DNA of 64,000 nucleotides from Antedon bifida (taxonomy: Eukaryota > Echinodermata > Crinoidea > Comatulida > Antedonidae), in NCBI GenBank assembly GCA_963402885.1, contig OY727100.1, forward strand, positions 20,803,665 to 20,867,664. Reading direction: 5' to 3'. Below, in pieces: positions 24,286 through 36,400 of the stretch; within the stretch, counting starts at the first letter, position 1; every line of letters begins with the position of its first letter. The notes beneath the pieces were generated by a model. The model did no database searches. It saw only the letters and a list, made by a program, of their open reading frames with translations, and was not told where the DNA came from. Position numbers and translations under genes: made by a program.

Positions 24286-27200
24286 CTAATTTTGATAAAG
24301 ATAAATCAAAGAACTTGCTAAACAAATTATTAATGGAATTGTGACATTTATTATTCTAATAATAATTATTTGCTTGCTCAGTTTGTACTCGGTATTTTCA
24401 ATAAGTGACCTTGTCTCTTTTATGTCTTCATTGTCTACCTTTTCGTCATTTGATTCAATTTTCAGTAGTGTTTCCTTTGATACGTCATCATCCTCAATTT
24501 CTGTGTATAACTGTTGATCTTCGGATACACGACATCTCTCGAGAGCCTAAAATAAGAACACATTATTATGAATGGAAACAAACGTATAAACCAAAAAGCA
24601 GACTAAATTTAATCTAAATCTAAAATACACCTGGCCTACTGTCCCCAAGCTCGATCTCACAGTAGGCCTAGTAGTTAGCCGGCCGCGATATTTCTTTTCG
24701 TACATAAGTTGGGGACCCCTCGTGAAACGTCACAAAATAAACATGAATATTCATTAGTCATATCCATAAGGTGTGACGTAAGAATTGAGCTAACTACAAT
24801 TCGCTAATGCAAACGATTTCTGTCGAGCCGTCTGTGTAGTCGAGTGGACTTTACATGTCGATGTATGGGGTTCGACTCCCATGAGCTACTTCTTTTACTT
24901 TATAGTGAGAGAGATTATTTAGAGGGTTAGGTTTAGTTATATTTAGGAAGTAGTTCGGCTATCTTTCACATGGGGTCCCCAACTTATGTACGAAAAAAAT
25001 CGCTAGCCGGCCATATGCATGTCATGGTGGACCCCGCCCCTCCACAATTACCTATTTAATATAAATCCTGAGTGATGGTTCTGGAGTTCAGAATCTTCTG
25101 ACGAATTTTAAAAATCCAGTCCACTCAGTAATGCAGACAATAAAAAAAGGAAGATTCTGCAGCTGTAACTATATAGAGCCTAACTGACTGTCGAAAGTCA
25201 TCTGGGAATGAGTCTAGCTCATTAACTTTAACGTTAATACTCACGAGTTCTGCTTCTCTTGCAAAATCTATATTGTTTAATACTATAATAAGAATACACG
25301 CTTCTATGCCATCGGCCATTACGATACCCGCCCAAAGACCTGTGAAATAAGTTTCATATTCCAATGCTTTAACAACCAGTGACCGCAAGAAAGGTACCGA
25401 ACCGAAAGATCGGTGGTGAGTACAAAACCCGATTCTGCAGCTTTCATTGGATAGAGTCTAACTGACTATCGCAATTCGTTATACCTTAGATAGATCTGAA
25501 CCTACTTACGTAGCAAAAATAAACGGACAAATGAGTAATAAAAAAGATCACGCCTTTTAATAAGTATTTAATACAGTCAGACTCGTTTCTAGTTGACTTG
25601 CGATAGTCAGTTAGACTCGATCTAGTAATAGCTGCAGAATAAGGTGAATACAATCAAATCGAGTAGTTCATGGTAATGATATTGATGTTGACGATGAAAA
25701 TTATGATGACAAGTTGTAAAAATCACTCAAACCGATCAATCCTTAAAATTACCTGTTGTTTTCCAATGTAATTTGAATGCAAATACAGCAGCTAATACAA
25801 GTCCAATTGAGTAGGAAATCAGGCTGGTAAGAGCGCCAATGTTCTGTCTACCAATTGCTTGTAATATTGCTTTGATAATCGCCTGATCACAATCAGAAAA
25901 ACAGTTAAACAACCAAAACAAAAATAAATTACAAAAATAAAAAAAAATTTAATTACAAATTTAATGTAACATATACTTTCAATACAACCTACCTCATTCG
26001 TTACCGAGACAACGTATATCCCAGCCAAAAATATTATCTTTGAAAATGCCATTATTATTTCTCTACAGAATGAAGAATAAATGTAAAAATGATTGTATTT
26101 AGTATTGTGAACAAATTGGAGAATTCAAGTGCTGCGAGACATGAGGCTTATAGAAGAAATTGTGGATTGAAAAATTTCCAGCATTTTAACCAAAGATATA
26201 GAAACGTTTCAGAGAAACCAGACAGGACTGGAGGAAAGCAATCCGAGATATATATGCAAGCAGCCGAGGCGGGGGAAAGTCATCAGACTATCTGGACCGG
26301 CAATAAAGTAAGTAGTTTTAGCTTAACGAAACTCCGAATTGCTGAATTGAAGACATTTCATGCGGGCAGTCATCTGTTGTCCGTGTCAGATATTTCTGGT
26401 ATTCGTCCGATACAGAACTATTAGGGAAAAGTGAGGCACTACATTCTTAATCTATATCCATGGTAACAATTCATACTTCTGACGACCCTTCATTTCTTTG
26501 ATAATTCCTTGGATTACTCCATAATTTAATTCGAAATAAAAGCATAAAGGGTGTATCTTCTTAATTTGCATACATACCTATCATTGGTGTAAACATATCC
26601 AGCATAGTCTCGTAACAAGAAGAGTGTAACACCAATAACGACAGCAACGCTTACTAAAACACAAATCTCAGTCAATTATTATTCTAGTCATTGTAATAAT
26701 TTTGTAGATAACAGTATTCAATTATATAAACAATAATTCAACACGATACAACGACCTACTTGAATAATTGACTTGAATAATTGACTTACATATAAAAATA
26801 AACGCTATCTCCACAATAATTTTGGCCTTTTTCGAATCATTTTGTCCCAAGTAATGGCCAACCATAATCGTCAATGAAACACAGAATCCTATCAACATCT
26901 GAGATATTAAAACGACACGTTATTATAAAACATTTCTTGATTTTTTCTAATTGTGTTTGAAATTATTATTTGAAGGTACTTAATACAACTCGTATTTAAA
27001 TGACTTGCGATAGTTAGTTAGAATCTATCTAGTGACAGCTGCAGAATCGGATGAAATTTGACAAGGACTGCCGTTTTATTGAAGGGATTTATTTGTTGGA
27101 TGTGCAGCTCGGTCTTGTTTTCATAAGTAAGAGGAAAGGATCATCAAAAAACAATTTAGGACAATATTTATTTAATTTGACCAACAACAACTTACTATAA

Positions 27201-30200
27201 GAACGTACGCTGCAAGTATGTTAAATGCACCAAACACTGCAACATCAATGGCCCCAAATCGTTCTATAAAAATAATATTAGTTAACATAACTAATTCATT
27301 ATAAACACAAAATAACTTCCATAGAGTTACTGTACTTTTAATCTTATGTTTATTTATTTGTATTTATTTCCGCAATATTTAATGATGGTGCTCCATCCAG
27401 CTGAAGCTGATCATTAGGGACTCGCGTCCTTGGCAATGCATTTTAAAGCGTGGTTCCCACTAGTGACGTAACGCAAACGACGCAACGTAAGAAAATGTCC
27501 TTCCAATAATTGTGTATGCCCCGCCTGCGTGAAATCAAACCTGCGATGTTTGCAGCACTGTTGCGCCGTCGGTTCAAACTTGTGATTACGCAATACAGCA
27601 CTTTGCGTCAATACGTCGTTGCGTTGCGTCCTAGTGGGAACCAAACTTTAGGGCCCTTTCGTCACTACTATTCTATTTAGAAAAAAAAAATGTGGAATAA
27701 AGTAATTGTATGTAAATCACCACTGGCGCGCACCAAAGAGACGTCAACTTTTACGCGTAAAACGACCATATGATAAATGAAACGACTTTTGTACGCGACA
27801 GTCGAATTTAGGGTTTTTGTGTCATTGAGAACTTATATCACTATTACTTGAATTGTTAACCATACCAGATAGTATATAACAGATCATGATAGACACCTGC
27901 ATTATTTCGTACGTAAGCCATCCGTGTACAGCAATTGAGAAAAATTCGCCCCAATTCTCCAGAGATTTGAGAGAAAAAACTGCAAAAAAAAAAAAAAAAA
28001 TTAATTAACACATTATAAATTAAATACATTAGTTTTAAAAAGTTGCCGCTCTTTTTCGCTTGAACTGAAGCTGGAAATGGTGATACAACTTACACTCAAG
28101 ATCTTCGTACTTGTATACATATACTGTTAATAAAATACAATTGATGTATTGTGCAACAACCACAGCTATAGCCGATCCTCTATAAATAAATGGTGTAAAA
28201 GACAATAATGTTATTGTATTGATCACATTATAACATATCACTGGTGACGTCAAACTGTCATGCAAACTAGCCGTATATATTGTCAATCGGAGTTTATACC
28301 AGTCCTACAGTCAAGCTTAAGCTCTGTCTATACTCTCAAATATGGCATTGATATGCTCAAATATGGTAGTGATATGACATCATCATGTCCATATATGGGC
28401 ACATCACATACAGTGTGATAGTTTAAACAGAGCGTTACCATTTCTCGTGTGGTTCAAACGTGTATGGTTTAACGAAAACTATCGGAGTAGTTTCGAATTT
28501 AACGACACGGAATGATTACGTACGTCGATACGTAACTCGGAAATGATTCGGATCAGCTTTATCCCGTCCTATAAAAGCCTAACCTAGTGCGTGTAAACGC
28601 AACTTAATCAAGTTGAACTAAAGGCTGACCTAACATGTTCGTCAGTGGTGCTGTCATTGAGCGATCAGAATCAATATCCAAATTTGCAAACATTTATTAG
28701 TTAAAATATTTTAAAAAATCATTTATTTTACCTGAATCCCATGTCCAACACATAAACTAGAATGTAATTAAGTAGTATATTAAAACATACACTGACGATA
28801 GCTGCTATTGCTGTTACGGCAATCTTGTCTCTGCATTGCAATATTCGACTAAGACCAATGGTGATAAACACAGCCTAACAAGGTATACCAAGATAACAGT
28901 ATTACCCTTCGATATACGATACTCTCATTTTTTTTATTAAAACAAACTTGCATCCACTTAGTCTAGGTTGGAGACGGAGTTTTGATATTAGTAAAAAGTT
29001 AAATAGTTTGGCACATATGGCGTTTCATACGTATACTACTTTAGCTTGTATTTTCATCCACTCTGCAATAACATAACTATACATATACACTATATAACTA
29101 TAAATGTACAAATATAGCCCCCGATTTTTGGTACTGTATCAATATTTCTTCAGTATCAGGAAAAAATCTTAATACAGCATCACATGTTTTACATGTATCA
29201 TAGTACTGTATCATAGACCATAACCTAATCCTTAACCTGACCCTACATGATACAGGCTGTACTACATGTGATAATATGAATACTGTATTACGGAATGTTC
29301 CTTGATACTGGGAAAATATTGTCGTATGTGGAGGAGATACATAACTGATATAAGCTAAAGTACTTACAAAAGTAGCTGGAATAAATGTCCGTATAAAAAT
29401 TCCCACTAACCTAAGAGCAAATAAATACAAAAATGCGTCAAAAAATAATTATTACTTTTATTGATTGTTACTATACTTCAATTTTCTTTGGAGGAAAAGG
29501 AATAACACAAACAACATTATAAATTACATTCTTCAAGTAGGTCCTTACTTATTCCATAACATACTTACACAATTATATCTGGTTCGTCAATTATTAAGAT
29601 CAAAATCTCTTCAGTATTTATAAGTACAGCACTACAGAGCAGTGACGCAATTATTGATAGATACACCATCTTTTGAAGAAAGATTCCTTGTGATCGTCCG
29701 AGGTTTGCTCCATGACCCTGTAAAAAATGTTATTTAGTATCAAGATATTATTGTCCCCCTGAAAAAACAATTTTCAAAACAGTGGGCTTTTTTAAAAATA
29801 TGCCATTTTAATATTTAATAAATATTTACATATGAAAAAACTAATTTAAAGCAAAAATAGTAAGATTGACTAAAAATCAATGTTTTTTTCAAAGCGTGGT
29901 TCCCACTAGAACGCAACGCAGCGACGTATTGACGCAAAGTGTTGTATTGCGTAATCACAAGTGAGAACCGACGACGCAATAGTACTGGAAACATCGCAGG
30001 TGTGATTTCACGCAGGCGGGGGAAAACACAATTATTAGAAGTGCATTTGCTTACGTTGCGTAGATTGGGGTACGTTGCGTCGCTAGTGGGAACCAAGCTT
30101 AAGGGGAACAATTTGAACGGTCTCGACGCGTGGTACCCCCTAAAGCTTGGTTCCCACTAGTGACGCAACGCAAGGACGTAACGCAACGTAAGTCAATTGA

Positions 30201-32425
30201 CCAATCACAATCGATGGATTATTCGAACAATGGCTTGTCATTGGTCAACTCGCTTGCGTTGCGCGTACGTCCCTGCGTTACGTCTCTAGTGGGAACCACG
30301 CTTTAAGTCGTTCTACTGTTAGTAAAAAGGATTCATTAATACTTACAACTGAAAAGTATGTATTACAAACTGTCATTGAACCAGCTGCCGGAACAAGGCA
30401 AAATGTGGCTAAAAACTATAGGTAGAGAATAAAGTTTCAATATTTTTTTCATAAATGAAATGGTTAATGATTTAAAATAAAATTTACTTAGATAAACGAG
30501 GCATATTAATACAACACTTTAGTGGTGCATTTCTCAGTCTCAATTGCCTATGTGGAACTTAATGATTGATTCCCACTAGGACGTAAGCGCAACGTCAGAC
30601 ATTTGACCAATCACAAGCGATGGATTGTCCGCCGAACTGTAGCTTGTCATCTTCGGTTAAATCGTTCAGACCTCACTATATAGTAAATTCAAATATAAAT
30701 ATTACACGGAAAATTATCATTATATTAATTTAATATTAATTTAATATTTAATTTATGAAAATCATATCGTCAACGTCAACAATGTTCATTAAAGTTAAAA
30801 ATAATAAATCTTCCCTTTGGTGCTAGATTTATTAACGCCATAGGACAGCTGTCTAACGCTAATCCGCGACGCATTATTTTTTTTCCTATCCAATTTAAGC
30901 CAGAAATCATGAATAATTCAATAAAATAATTATGACATAATAATAATAATGGAACATTATAGAGGGCGCTATATAAGCATGCAGAGAGATTAAATAATTT
31001 TTTTATTTTTTTTTTTAATAGTTTAAGCTTGGTTCCAACTAGACGCAACGCAAGGACGTATGCCGCAACGCAAGGACGTATGCCGCAACGCAAGGACGTA
31101 TGCCGCAACGCAAGGACGTATGCCGCAACGCAAGGACGTATGCCGCAACGCAAGGACGTATGCCGCAACGCAAGGACGTATGCCGCAACGCAAGGACGTA
31201 TGCCGCAACGCAAGGACGTATGCCGCAACGCAAGGACGTATGCCGCAACGCAAGGACGTATGCCGCAACGCAAGGACGTATGCCGCAACGCAAGGACGTA
31301 TGCCGCAACGCAATGACGTATGCCGCAACGCAAGGACGTATGCCGCAACGCAAGGACGTATGCCGCAACGCAAGGACGTATGCCGCAACGCAAGGACGTA
31401 TGCCGCAACGCAAGCGAGTCGACCAATCGCATGCGACAGTTGGAAGAAACCATCGTTTGTGATTGGTCATTCGCGTGCGTTGCGTTGCATCCTAGTGGGA
31501 ACCAAGCTAGTTGATAGTATTGCAATAAAAATGATGAAATTGTTTGCGGAAATATTTGGATTGTTGTGTATGTAGCGCTTTTATTCAGATGTATCGTGCT
31601 ATAATGTCTTCCTCCCAGCAAAACCTTGGTGCCGCCGAGAGTAAAGCGTGGTTCCCACTACTAGAACGCAACGCGGTGACGTATTGACGCAAAGTGATGT
31701 ATTGCGTAATCACAAGTGGGAACCGACGACGCAACAGTGTTGCAAAAATCGCAGGTTTGATTTCACGCAGGCGGGGGCAAACACAATTATTGGAAGGGCA
31801 TTGTGTTACGTTGCGTAAATTGCGTTACGTTGCGTCGCTAGTAGGAACTACGCTTTGATGTCGTGAGTCTTAACATACCAGGATTTAGTTGTAATTAACA
31901 ACTGCCTGCTCGTATCATTCCATGTATTGAACATGCTTACCATGCTTGTGCTAAAGTTATGGTCTGTTTTCATTTCAGTCTGTCCTAAACGACTGCAGAA
32001 CAATACACATACCGTAAACATAAGGTACTCGAGACAAAGTGACAATGCCTGCAATAATAAAAAAAACAACAAATATAAAACATGTTTGTACTGCTACAAT
32101 GTACTGTTAAATCAGTTACAATAAACAATTGACCTATAATAATTGGTTGGTTAAAACATTTTAGTTCCCGCATCTCACTTGAGATAGGCCTTCACGTGAA
32201 TGATGGTAAGCAGGCTTAACCCTCACATTTCACTAAACCGTTGACCACTGCATGGTAAATGGATTATGTAGTAGGCCTACTACAGTAATGTAAAACATAA
32301 CAAAAACTATAAATTCAATGTCAATAACTTACCAATATACTCCCCATTCTGACAATATCTTTAACTCCATCTCGAAACATTGAAAATGTAAACGGCTCCA
32401 AACAAGTCAACAATTTTTCGGCCAT
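24286..32425 (-). CDS. MATE-family (SLC47-like) efflux transporter, gene A
   Basis: Fifteen minus-strand exons: 32333-32425, 31941-32048, 30347-30415, 29569-29717, 29368-29410, 28732-28874, 28094-28179, 27866-27979, 27196-27263, 26790-26898, 26578-26653, 25993-26062, 25753-25882, 25245-25339, 24286-24546. All introns are GT-AG and the sum is 537 codons plus stop, a normal length for animal MATE proteins (proton-coupled organic cation and toxin export). Signatures: GHGANLGRSQG in exon 4, Glu in TYEIM near residue 255 (probably a conserved transport-path glutamate of TM7), VGHYLGQND near 304, QAIGRQNIG near 387, and a last hydrophobic helix after an acidic linker. The odd point is exon 2: after GQTEM the expected AAITLAQA is replaced by KTDHNFSTSM through +4 and +2 bp changes that together keep frame. 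Start chosen from MAEK, shared with B and D. Intron 2 holds the 20-bp minisatellite. It may be altered in function. Confidence 0.9.
24685..25003. mobile_element. Mutator-like MITE carrying a tRNA-like sequence
   Basis: A 319-bp element in intron 14 of gene A. Its ends are inverted repeats of about 33-36 bp: GCGATAT.. outward and TTCGTACATAAGTTGGGGAC inward. It is flanked by a perfect 9-bp duplication TAGCCGGCC (24676-24684 and 25004-25012). A 9-bp duplication with long terminal repeats is typical of Mutator-type transposition (established). Inside at about 24825-24890 is a tRNA-like stretch with box A TAGTCGAGTGG and box B GGTTCGACTCC, 21 bases between them. Confidence 0.8.
25148..25225. mobile_element. 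CTGCAGCTGT MITE, half copy
   Basis: Carries ATTCTGCAGCTGTAACTAT, AACTGACTGTCGAAAGTCAT and GAGTCTAGC, matching one arm of the element at 25427-25650. It lies about 15 bp from the splice donor of exon 14 of gene A. Confidence 0.55.
25427..25650. mobile_element. CTGCAGCTGT MITE, full copy
   Basis: The arms are inverted copies: GATTCTGCAGCTTTCAT..GAGTCTAACTGACTATCGCA at left, and TGCGATAGTCAGTTAGACTC..TAGCTGCAGAATAAGG at right. It lies in intron 13 of gene A. Other copies: 38431-38600 (near full) and half copies at 25148, 26985 and 33252. Confidence 0.7.
26985..27058. mobile_element. CTGCAGCTGT MITE, half copy
   Basis: ATGACTTGCGATAGTTAGTT, then CTATCTAGTGACAGCTGCAG, the right arm of the family, in intron 9 of gene A. 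Confidence 0.55.
27446..27648. mobile_element. TA-flanked AAGCTTGGTTCCCAC MITE, long form
   Basis: Ends AAGCGTGGTTCCCACTAG and CTAGTGGGAACCAAACTT are inverted copies, with TA on both outer sides (27444-27445, 27649-27650). The inside carries many GACGCAACG-type strings plus TTCACGCAGGCGGG-like and AATTACGC blocks shared by the long copies at 29892, 31644, 38890 and 52128. It lies in intron 8 of gene A. Confidence 0.85.
28317..28437. mobile_element. Palindromic AAGCTCTGTC MITE
   Basis: AAGCTCTGTCTATACTCTC at left, GTTTAAACAGAGCGTTA at right, with an ATATGACATCATCATGTCC core; intron 6 of gene A. Confidence 0.65.
29125..29335. mobile_element. Imperfect foldback repeat (TACTGTATCAATATTT family)
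   Basis: GGTACTGTATCAATATTTC at left and GATACTGGGAAAATATTG at right form an imperfect inverted repeat around CCATAACCTAATCCTTAACC. A related block with CATCACATGTGATGCC and CATAACCTAGCCTAACCTC occurs at 35432-35600. Intron 5 of gene A. Confidence 0.5.
29892..30100. mobile_element. TA-flanked AAGCTTGGTTCCCAC MITE, long form
   Basis: Inverted ends AAGCGTGGTTCCCACTAG and TAGTGGGAACCAAGCTT, same internal order as the copy at 27446 but reversed; intron 3 of gene A. A short-form copy begins 43 bp away. Confidence 0.8.
30143..30303. mobile_element. TA-flanked AAGCTTGGTTCCCAC MITE, short form
   Basis: Inverted ends with TA on both sides (30141-30142, 30304-30305). The inside is the short type: GACCAATCACAATCGATGG, then a TTGTCATTGGTCAACTCGC arm. 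This type also occurs at 46963 and 61156 and, modified, at 31025. Intron 3 of gene A. Confidence 0.8.
30563..30663. mobile_element. TA-flanked MITE, partial short form
   Basis: TTCCCACTAGGACGTAAGCG, then GACCAATCACAAGCGATGG and part of the return arm; the right end is lost. Intron 2 of gene A. Confidence 0.55.
31025..31508. mobile_element. TA-family MITE expanded by an internal minisatellite
   Basis: The outer parts are a short-form MITE: AAGCTTGGTTCCAACTAGAC at left; GACCAATCGCATGCGACAG, TTGTGATTGGTCATTCGCG and CTAGTGGGAACCAAGCT at right. Normal short copies are about 140-160 bp; this one is 484 bp because its left subterminal part is a tandem array (31043-31414). Confidence 0.85.
31043..31414. 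repeat. 20-bp minisatellite, 18 units
   Basis: Eighteen units of TGCCGCAACGCAAGGACGTA (the first lacking two bases) plus a partial last one. Only one variant is visible (31301-31320, with T for G). The unit matches the subterminal ACGCAACGCAAGGACGTA of the normal MITE (30143 copy). Because 20 is not a multiple of 3 and the unit lacks stops, all frames are open, producing spurious long open frames on both strands. Confidence 0.95.
31644..31855. mobile_element. TA-flanked AAGCTTGGTTCCCAC MITE, long form
   Basis: Inverted ends AAGCGTGGTTCCCACTAC and CTAGTAGGAACTACGCTT with the long-form interior; it ends 85 bp from exon 2 of gene A. Confidence 0.8.
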
Positions 32426-32492
32426 GATTACGCTGTTAATACCATCTGTGCAATACTAGATACAATAGTACTGTACGGTTCACGTCACTTCA

Positions 32493-32555
32493 ATTATTGG
32501 AAGGGCATTTTCTTACGTTTCGTTGCGTTCCGTCGCTAGTGAGAACCAACATTAC
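32493..32555. mobile_element. TA-family MITE end fragment
   Basis: TTATTGGAAGGGCATTTTC and GTCGCTAGTGAGAACCAAC match the right end of the long form. It lies about 70 bp upstream of the start codon of gene A, in its likely promoter. Confidence 0.55.
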
Positions 32556-33251
32556 CGCTCGTCAGCTCCGCCTTTTGTGTTCAGTAAACGGTTATAAGAA
32601 ATAACATAGGTTTCGGTTTGCCATTACTGCAGCTCCTCTGTGTAAATTGTCGTTAAACTTGATGAAAAAATTTGAAATTTAGATAGGGGAAGCGTCCTAC
32701 CATGTAATAATAATACAAAAACAATTAATATAGTGTAGTTAAGTACATATATACAAATTTATATATAGATACAAATAGTGATAAAATATTATTTAATACT
32801 ATTTTGCCCGTGCAGTAATTAAGAAAATGTATATACAATGTTATATAATACAAACAGCAATAAAATGTTTTTAAAAAATGAGAAAGAGGATTACATAGAC
32901 TACATAAACAATCAAAGAACCTTTCATCTCAATAAACAGCCTAGAAATCTAAAATAGGTTTGCGGCACACCATGTTTTTTCCAACAGGAAGTATAATGGT
33001 TGAGAATGTCTCGAAGTTTTGATACAACCGTCTTCTGGAGGTTGCCAAGCAAGTGAAGATGGAGTCGAATATAAAGTAGCACAATATAAGGTCATCATGA
33101 GGTCATCATGGCAGGGTGTGAACCAATTTACCACAAGCCATTTGGGTTTATTATTTCACGTTGGACAAACGACAGTAATAGTAATAAAGCAATGTATTAG
33201 TCCTGCACTTATGTATCAGTGGCACGTCACATTTACACGTTAGGCTACATA

Positions 33252-33315
33252 TCTAGATGACTATCGATGGTCAGTCACGCTCTACCTAGTGACAGCTGTA
33301 GAATCTGGTACATTT
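33252..33315. mobile_element. CTGCAGCTGT MITE, half copy
   Basis: GATGACTATCGATGGTCAGT, then CTACCTAGTGACAGCTGTAG, just downstream of the stop of gene B. Confidence 0.5.
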
Positions 33316-33415
33316 GCATATGCCTACAGTCATTCTAATCTGATAGTATACATTTTTTAGCCTAAACACTTGTAGTTTACCTCAAACTTAAATAATATAA
33401 TAATTGTGCATTATT

Positions 33416-36400
33416 TTAATAAATGTAAATAAATATACTTCCTAAGCAAATCAAACATGGAACTGTAAAATTTAATATTCTAATAATGATTGTTGTTTTG
33501 CTCAATCTGTACTGGGTGTTTTCAATAAGTGAACTTGTTTCTTGTTGATGCCTTTTATTGTGTAACTTTCCGTTTGATTGAACATTCTTCTGCGTTTCAT
33601 TTGATACGTCACCATCCTCAATTTCTGTGTATGTTTGTAGTTTAGACAAACTACATCTCTCGAGAGCCTTCAATAGAAACATAAATTGTGAAATAAAACA
33701 AACATCGAACACAATCAAGTGTTAATCTGAACTAACGATTGGTTCTGACGTGTTCTCCAATGTTTGTCATTTTTTACTGAAGGATGGCTTATTGATTGGA
33801 TCTTAACTAAAGCGTCTTTCACACGTTGTTTTCCGGTCCGGCTCCGACGTACAAATACAATATCAATGTTTCGTTTCTACGACGCTCTGCGCGTAGCGTC
33901 TATGAGCCAATCAGTTTACTCGATTAGCGTGCCGCGCGACGAGTCGTGAATACGAAAAGTCGCTATTACTTGTGTACGTTCAATCTGACGCGAACCGCAA
34001 CAGGAGCCGGAACTGTAGCAGGTGTGAAAGACCCTTAAGTCCTGGTGGTTTGGTAAGGTCCCATGCTCGAGTAGTTAGCCAAATCCATGGCAAGCACTCC
34101 TGATCCCTATATTTCGGATTTTATTATTGACAATGGTTTCAATTGTTCTTCTGACTTCGAAGAATAAAAATTAGTTTTGAGAAAATGAAAAAAAATTGAT
34201 ATTTAAATACTTACGAGTTCTGCTTCCTTTGAAAAATCTATGGTAAGTAGGACTATGAGAAGAATGCTAGCTTCTATACCATCAGCGATAACGATACCCG
34301 CCCAAAGGCCTGCAAAAACAATTAAGTTAATTCTTACGTAAGTGGTAATTTATGTTTAAGCATTGTAATTTTCGTACAGTGTCGTGGTGATAAATGTCGA
34401 TGGTTTAATATTATTTAAAAGAAATCAGATGTTATGATGTTGATTATGATAATGATGATGATGTTGATGATGATAATGAAGTTGATGATGTTGATTATGA
34501 TGATGGTGATGTTGATGTTGATGATGATGATGATGTTGATGATGTTGATTATGATGATGGTGATGTTGATGTTGATTATGATGATGATGATGATGATGAT
34601 GATGATGTTGATGATGATGTTGATGCTGATGTTGATGTTGATGTTGATGTTGATGTTGATGTTGATGTTGATGTTGATGTTGATGATGATGATGATGTTG
34701 ATGATGATGATGATGTTGATGATGATGATGTTGATGATGATGTTGATGATGACCATAATGTTGTTGTTGATGATGATGACGATGATGTTGTTGATGATGA
34801 TGATGTTGATGATGACGATGATGTTGATAATGACGATGATGTTAGTGATGATGATGATGATGATTCTGTTAATGTTGATGATGACGATGATGTTGTTGAT
34901 GATGATGGTAATGATGATGATAATGATCACGATGATGTTGTTGATGATGTTGATGATGACAATGATGTTGATGATAATTTTCTATTTTCAAGTAATTTGT
35001 AAAGGCAATCCCGTCACAAGATTCACATCTTTCTGGGATCTGCCTTTGTCTCTTGCCATTGTTGTTTTTTGTTACTTTTTTTCTTTTGGACGTTAATAAA
35101 TGTTCTTTGAATTGAATTGAATGATGATGCTGTTGATGATGATTATGACAACGATGACGATGATGATGATGACAAGGGTGAGAATACAAAAAAAAATCGA
35201 TCCATAAAATACCTGTTGATCTCCAGTCTAATTTAAATACAAATACACCAGAACATGTTAGTCCAATTGAGTATGCAATCAGGCTAGTATTAGTTCCTAT
35301 GTTCTGTCTACCAACTGCTTGTAATATTGCCTTGACAATCGACTGATCACAATAATAAAAAAAAACAATCGTAAGTTCAAATTTCAACATTTCTGTTTTC
35401 AAATCGATTTAAAGTTATTTTAATTGCAGTTTCTTGGTACTGTAATATTCTTGATATGATACAGTGTCATATATGCATCACATGTGATGCCTGATTGTAG
35501 GCCATAATCATAACCTAGCCTAACCTCGACATAATGATAGTGGACAAAAAATGCCATATGAACTGTGTTACACCAGTCATCTAAACTGTACAATAATCTT
35601 CCCAATTTCATTCAAGATTCACCCTTTTTTGTATTCACTTTGTTTTAAATTTTTTTAAACCATCTTTTCAGTTATCTTTCCTTAGTGAAATAAGGAGTAT
35701 TTAGAGTATGTTTTTACTCATGGAGTTCTTTATAATTCTCTCTCTTTCATCTCAATGTTTATTGTAAGCGCTTTGGGACAATCTATCGATTGTCAAAAGC
35801 GCTATAACAGATCAACAACATTATTGATTTAAAAGACTGTTACATCGATTATTATCAGTGTCATTGGTCTACTTAACCATAACAAATAAACAGTAGGTCT
35901 ATTTGTAAAAAAAAAAACTTATAACCTACCACAATCGTTACCGAGATAACGTATATCACAGCCAAAAATATCAACTTTGAAAAGGCCTTTTTTATTTCTC
36001 TACAGAATAAAAAAGAAAGAAACTTGTTATATTTATACAGTTCATAAGATGTGATATGAATCTTATGAATATGCATGAGATGTGACGTAAGAATTGATCA
36101 TACAATTCATTTTTTTTTTAATCGACGTCTAAGGCAGAAATCATGAATAATTCATGATAAATTAGGACATAAAGAGTGCTAACTCCCCGGTTTATTGTAA
36201 TTTATTTCAATCCTCTCAATCAAAGTTTTGTCGGCAATGCCAAGAATTTTCCTGACGCAGTTAAACACTCATTCTGCATAAAAGCAGGTGTAAATAGAGG
36301 TGTATCTACCTAATTTGCATACATACCTATCAGAGGTGTAAACATATCCAACATAATCTCTTAACAAGAAGAGTGTAACACCAAGAACAAATGCAACACC

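Noticed and set aside
24837-24879. Possible functional tRNA gene
   Set aside because: Boxes A and B are good but a full cloverleaf with a paired acceptor stem is not evident, and it lies within a MITE.
26089-26424. Plus-strand open frame of 111 codons in intron 11 of gene A, with some SAP-like flavour (LTKLRIAELKTFHAG)
   Set aside because: No family match I can defend, no neighbours on the same strand, and no conserved counterpart in the same intron of B, D or E. It could be a repeat remnant; a protein search would decide.
31043-31414. CRISPR-like array
   Set aside because: Direct tandem units without spacers in a eukaryotic intron; it is a minisatellite.
31023-31621. Overlapping long open frames on both strands (up to 281 codons) rich in CGIRPCVAAY or CRNARTYAAT
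   Set aside because: They are the translation of a stop-free 20-bp tandem repeat in every frame; the unit length shifts frame each turn and no start or splice context is shared.
34415-35402. Open frames of 171-220 codons rich in Met, Ile or His
   Set aside because: Products of the GAT/GTT microsatellite in intron 13 of gene B; exon 13 of gene B merely overlaps one of them.
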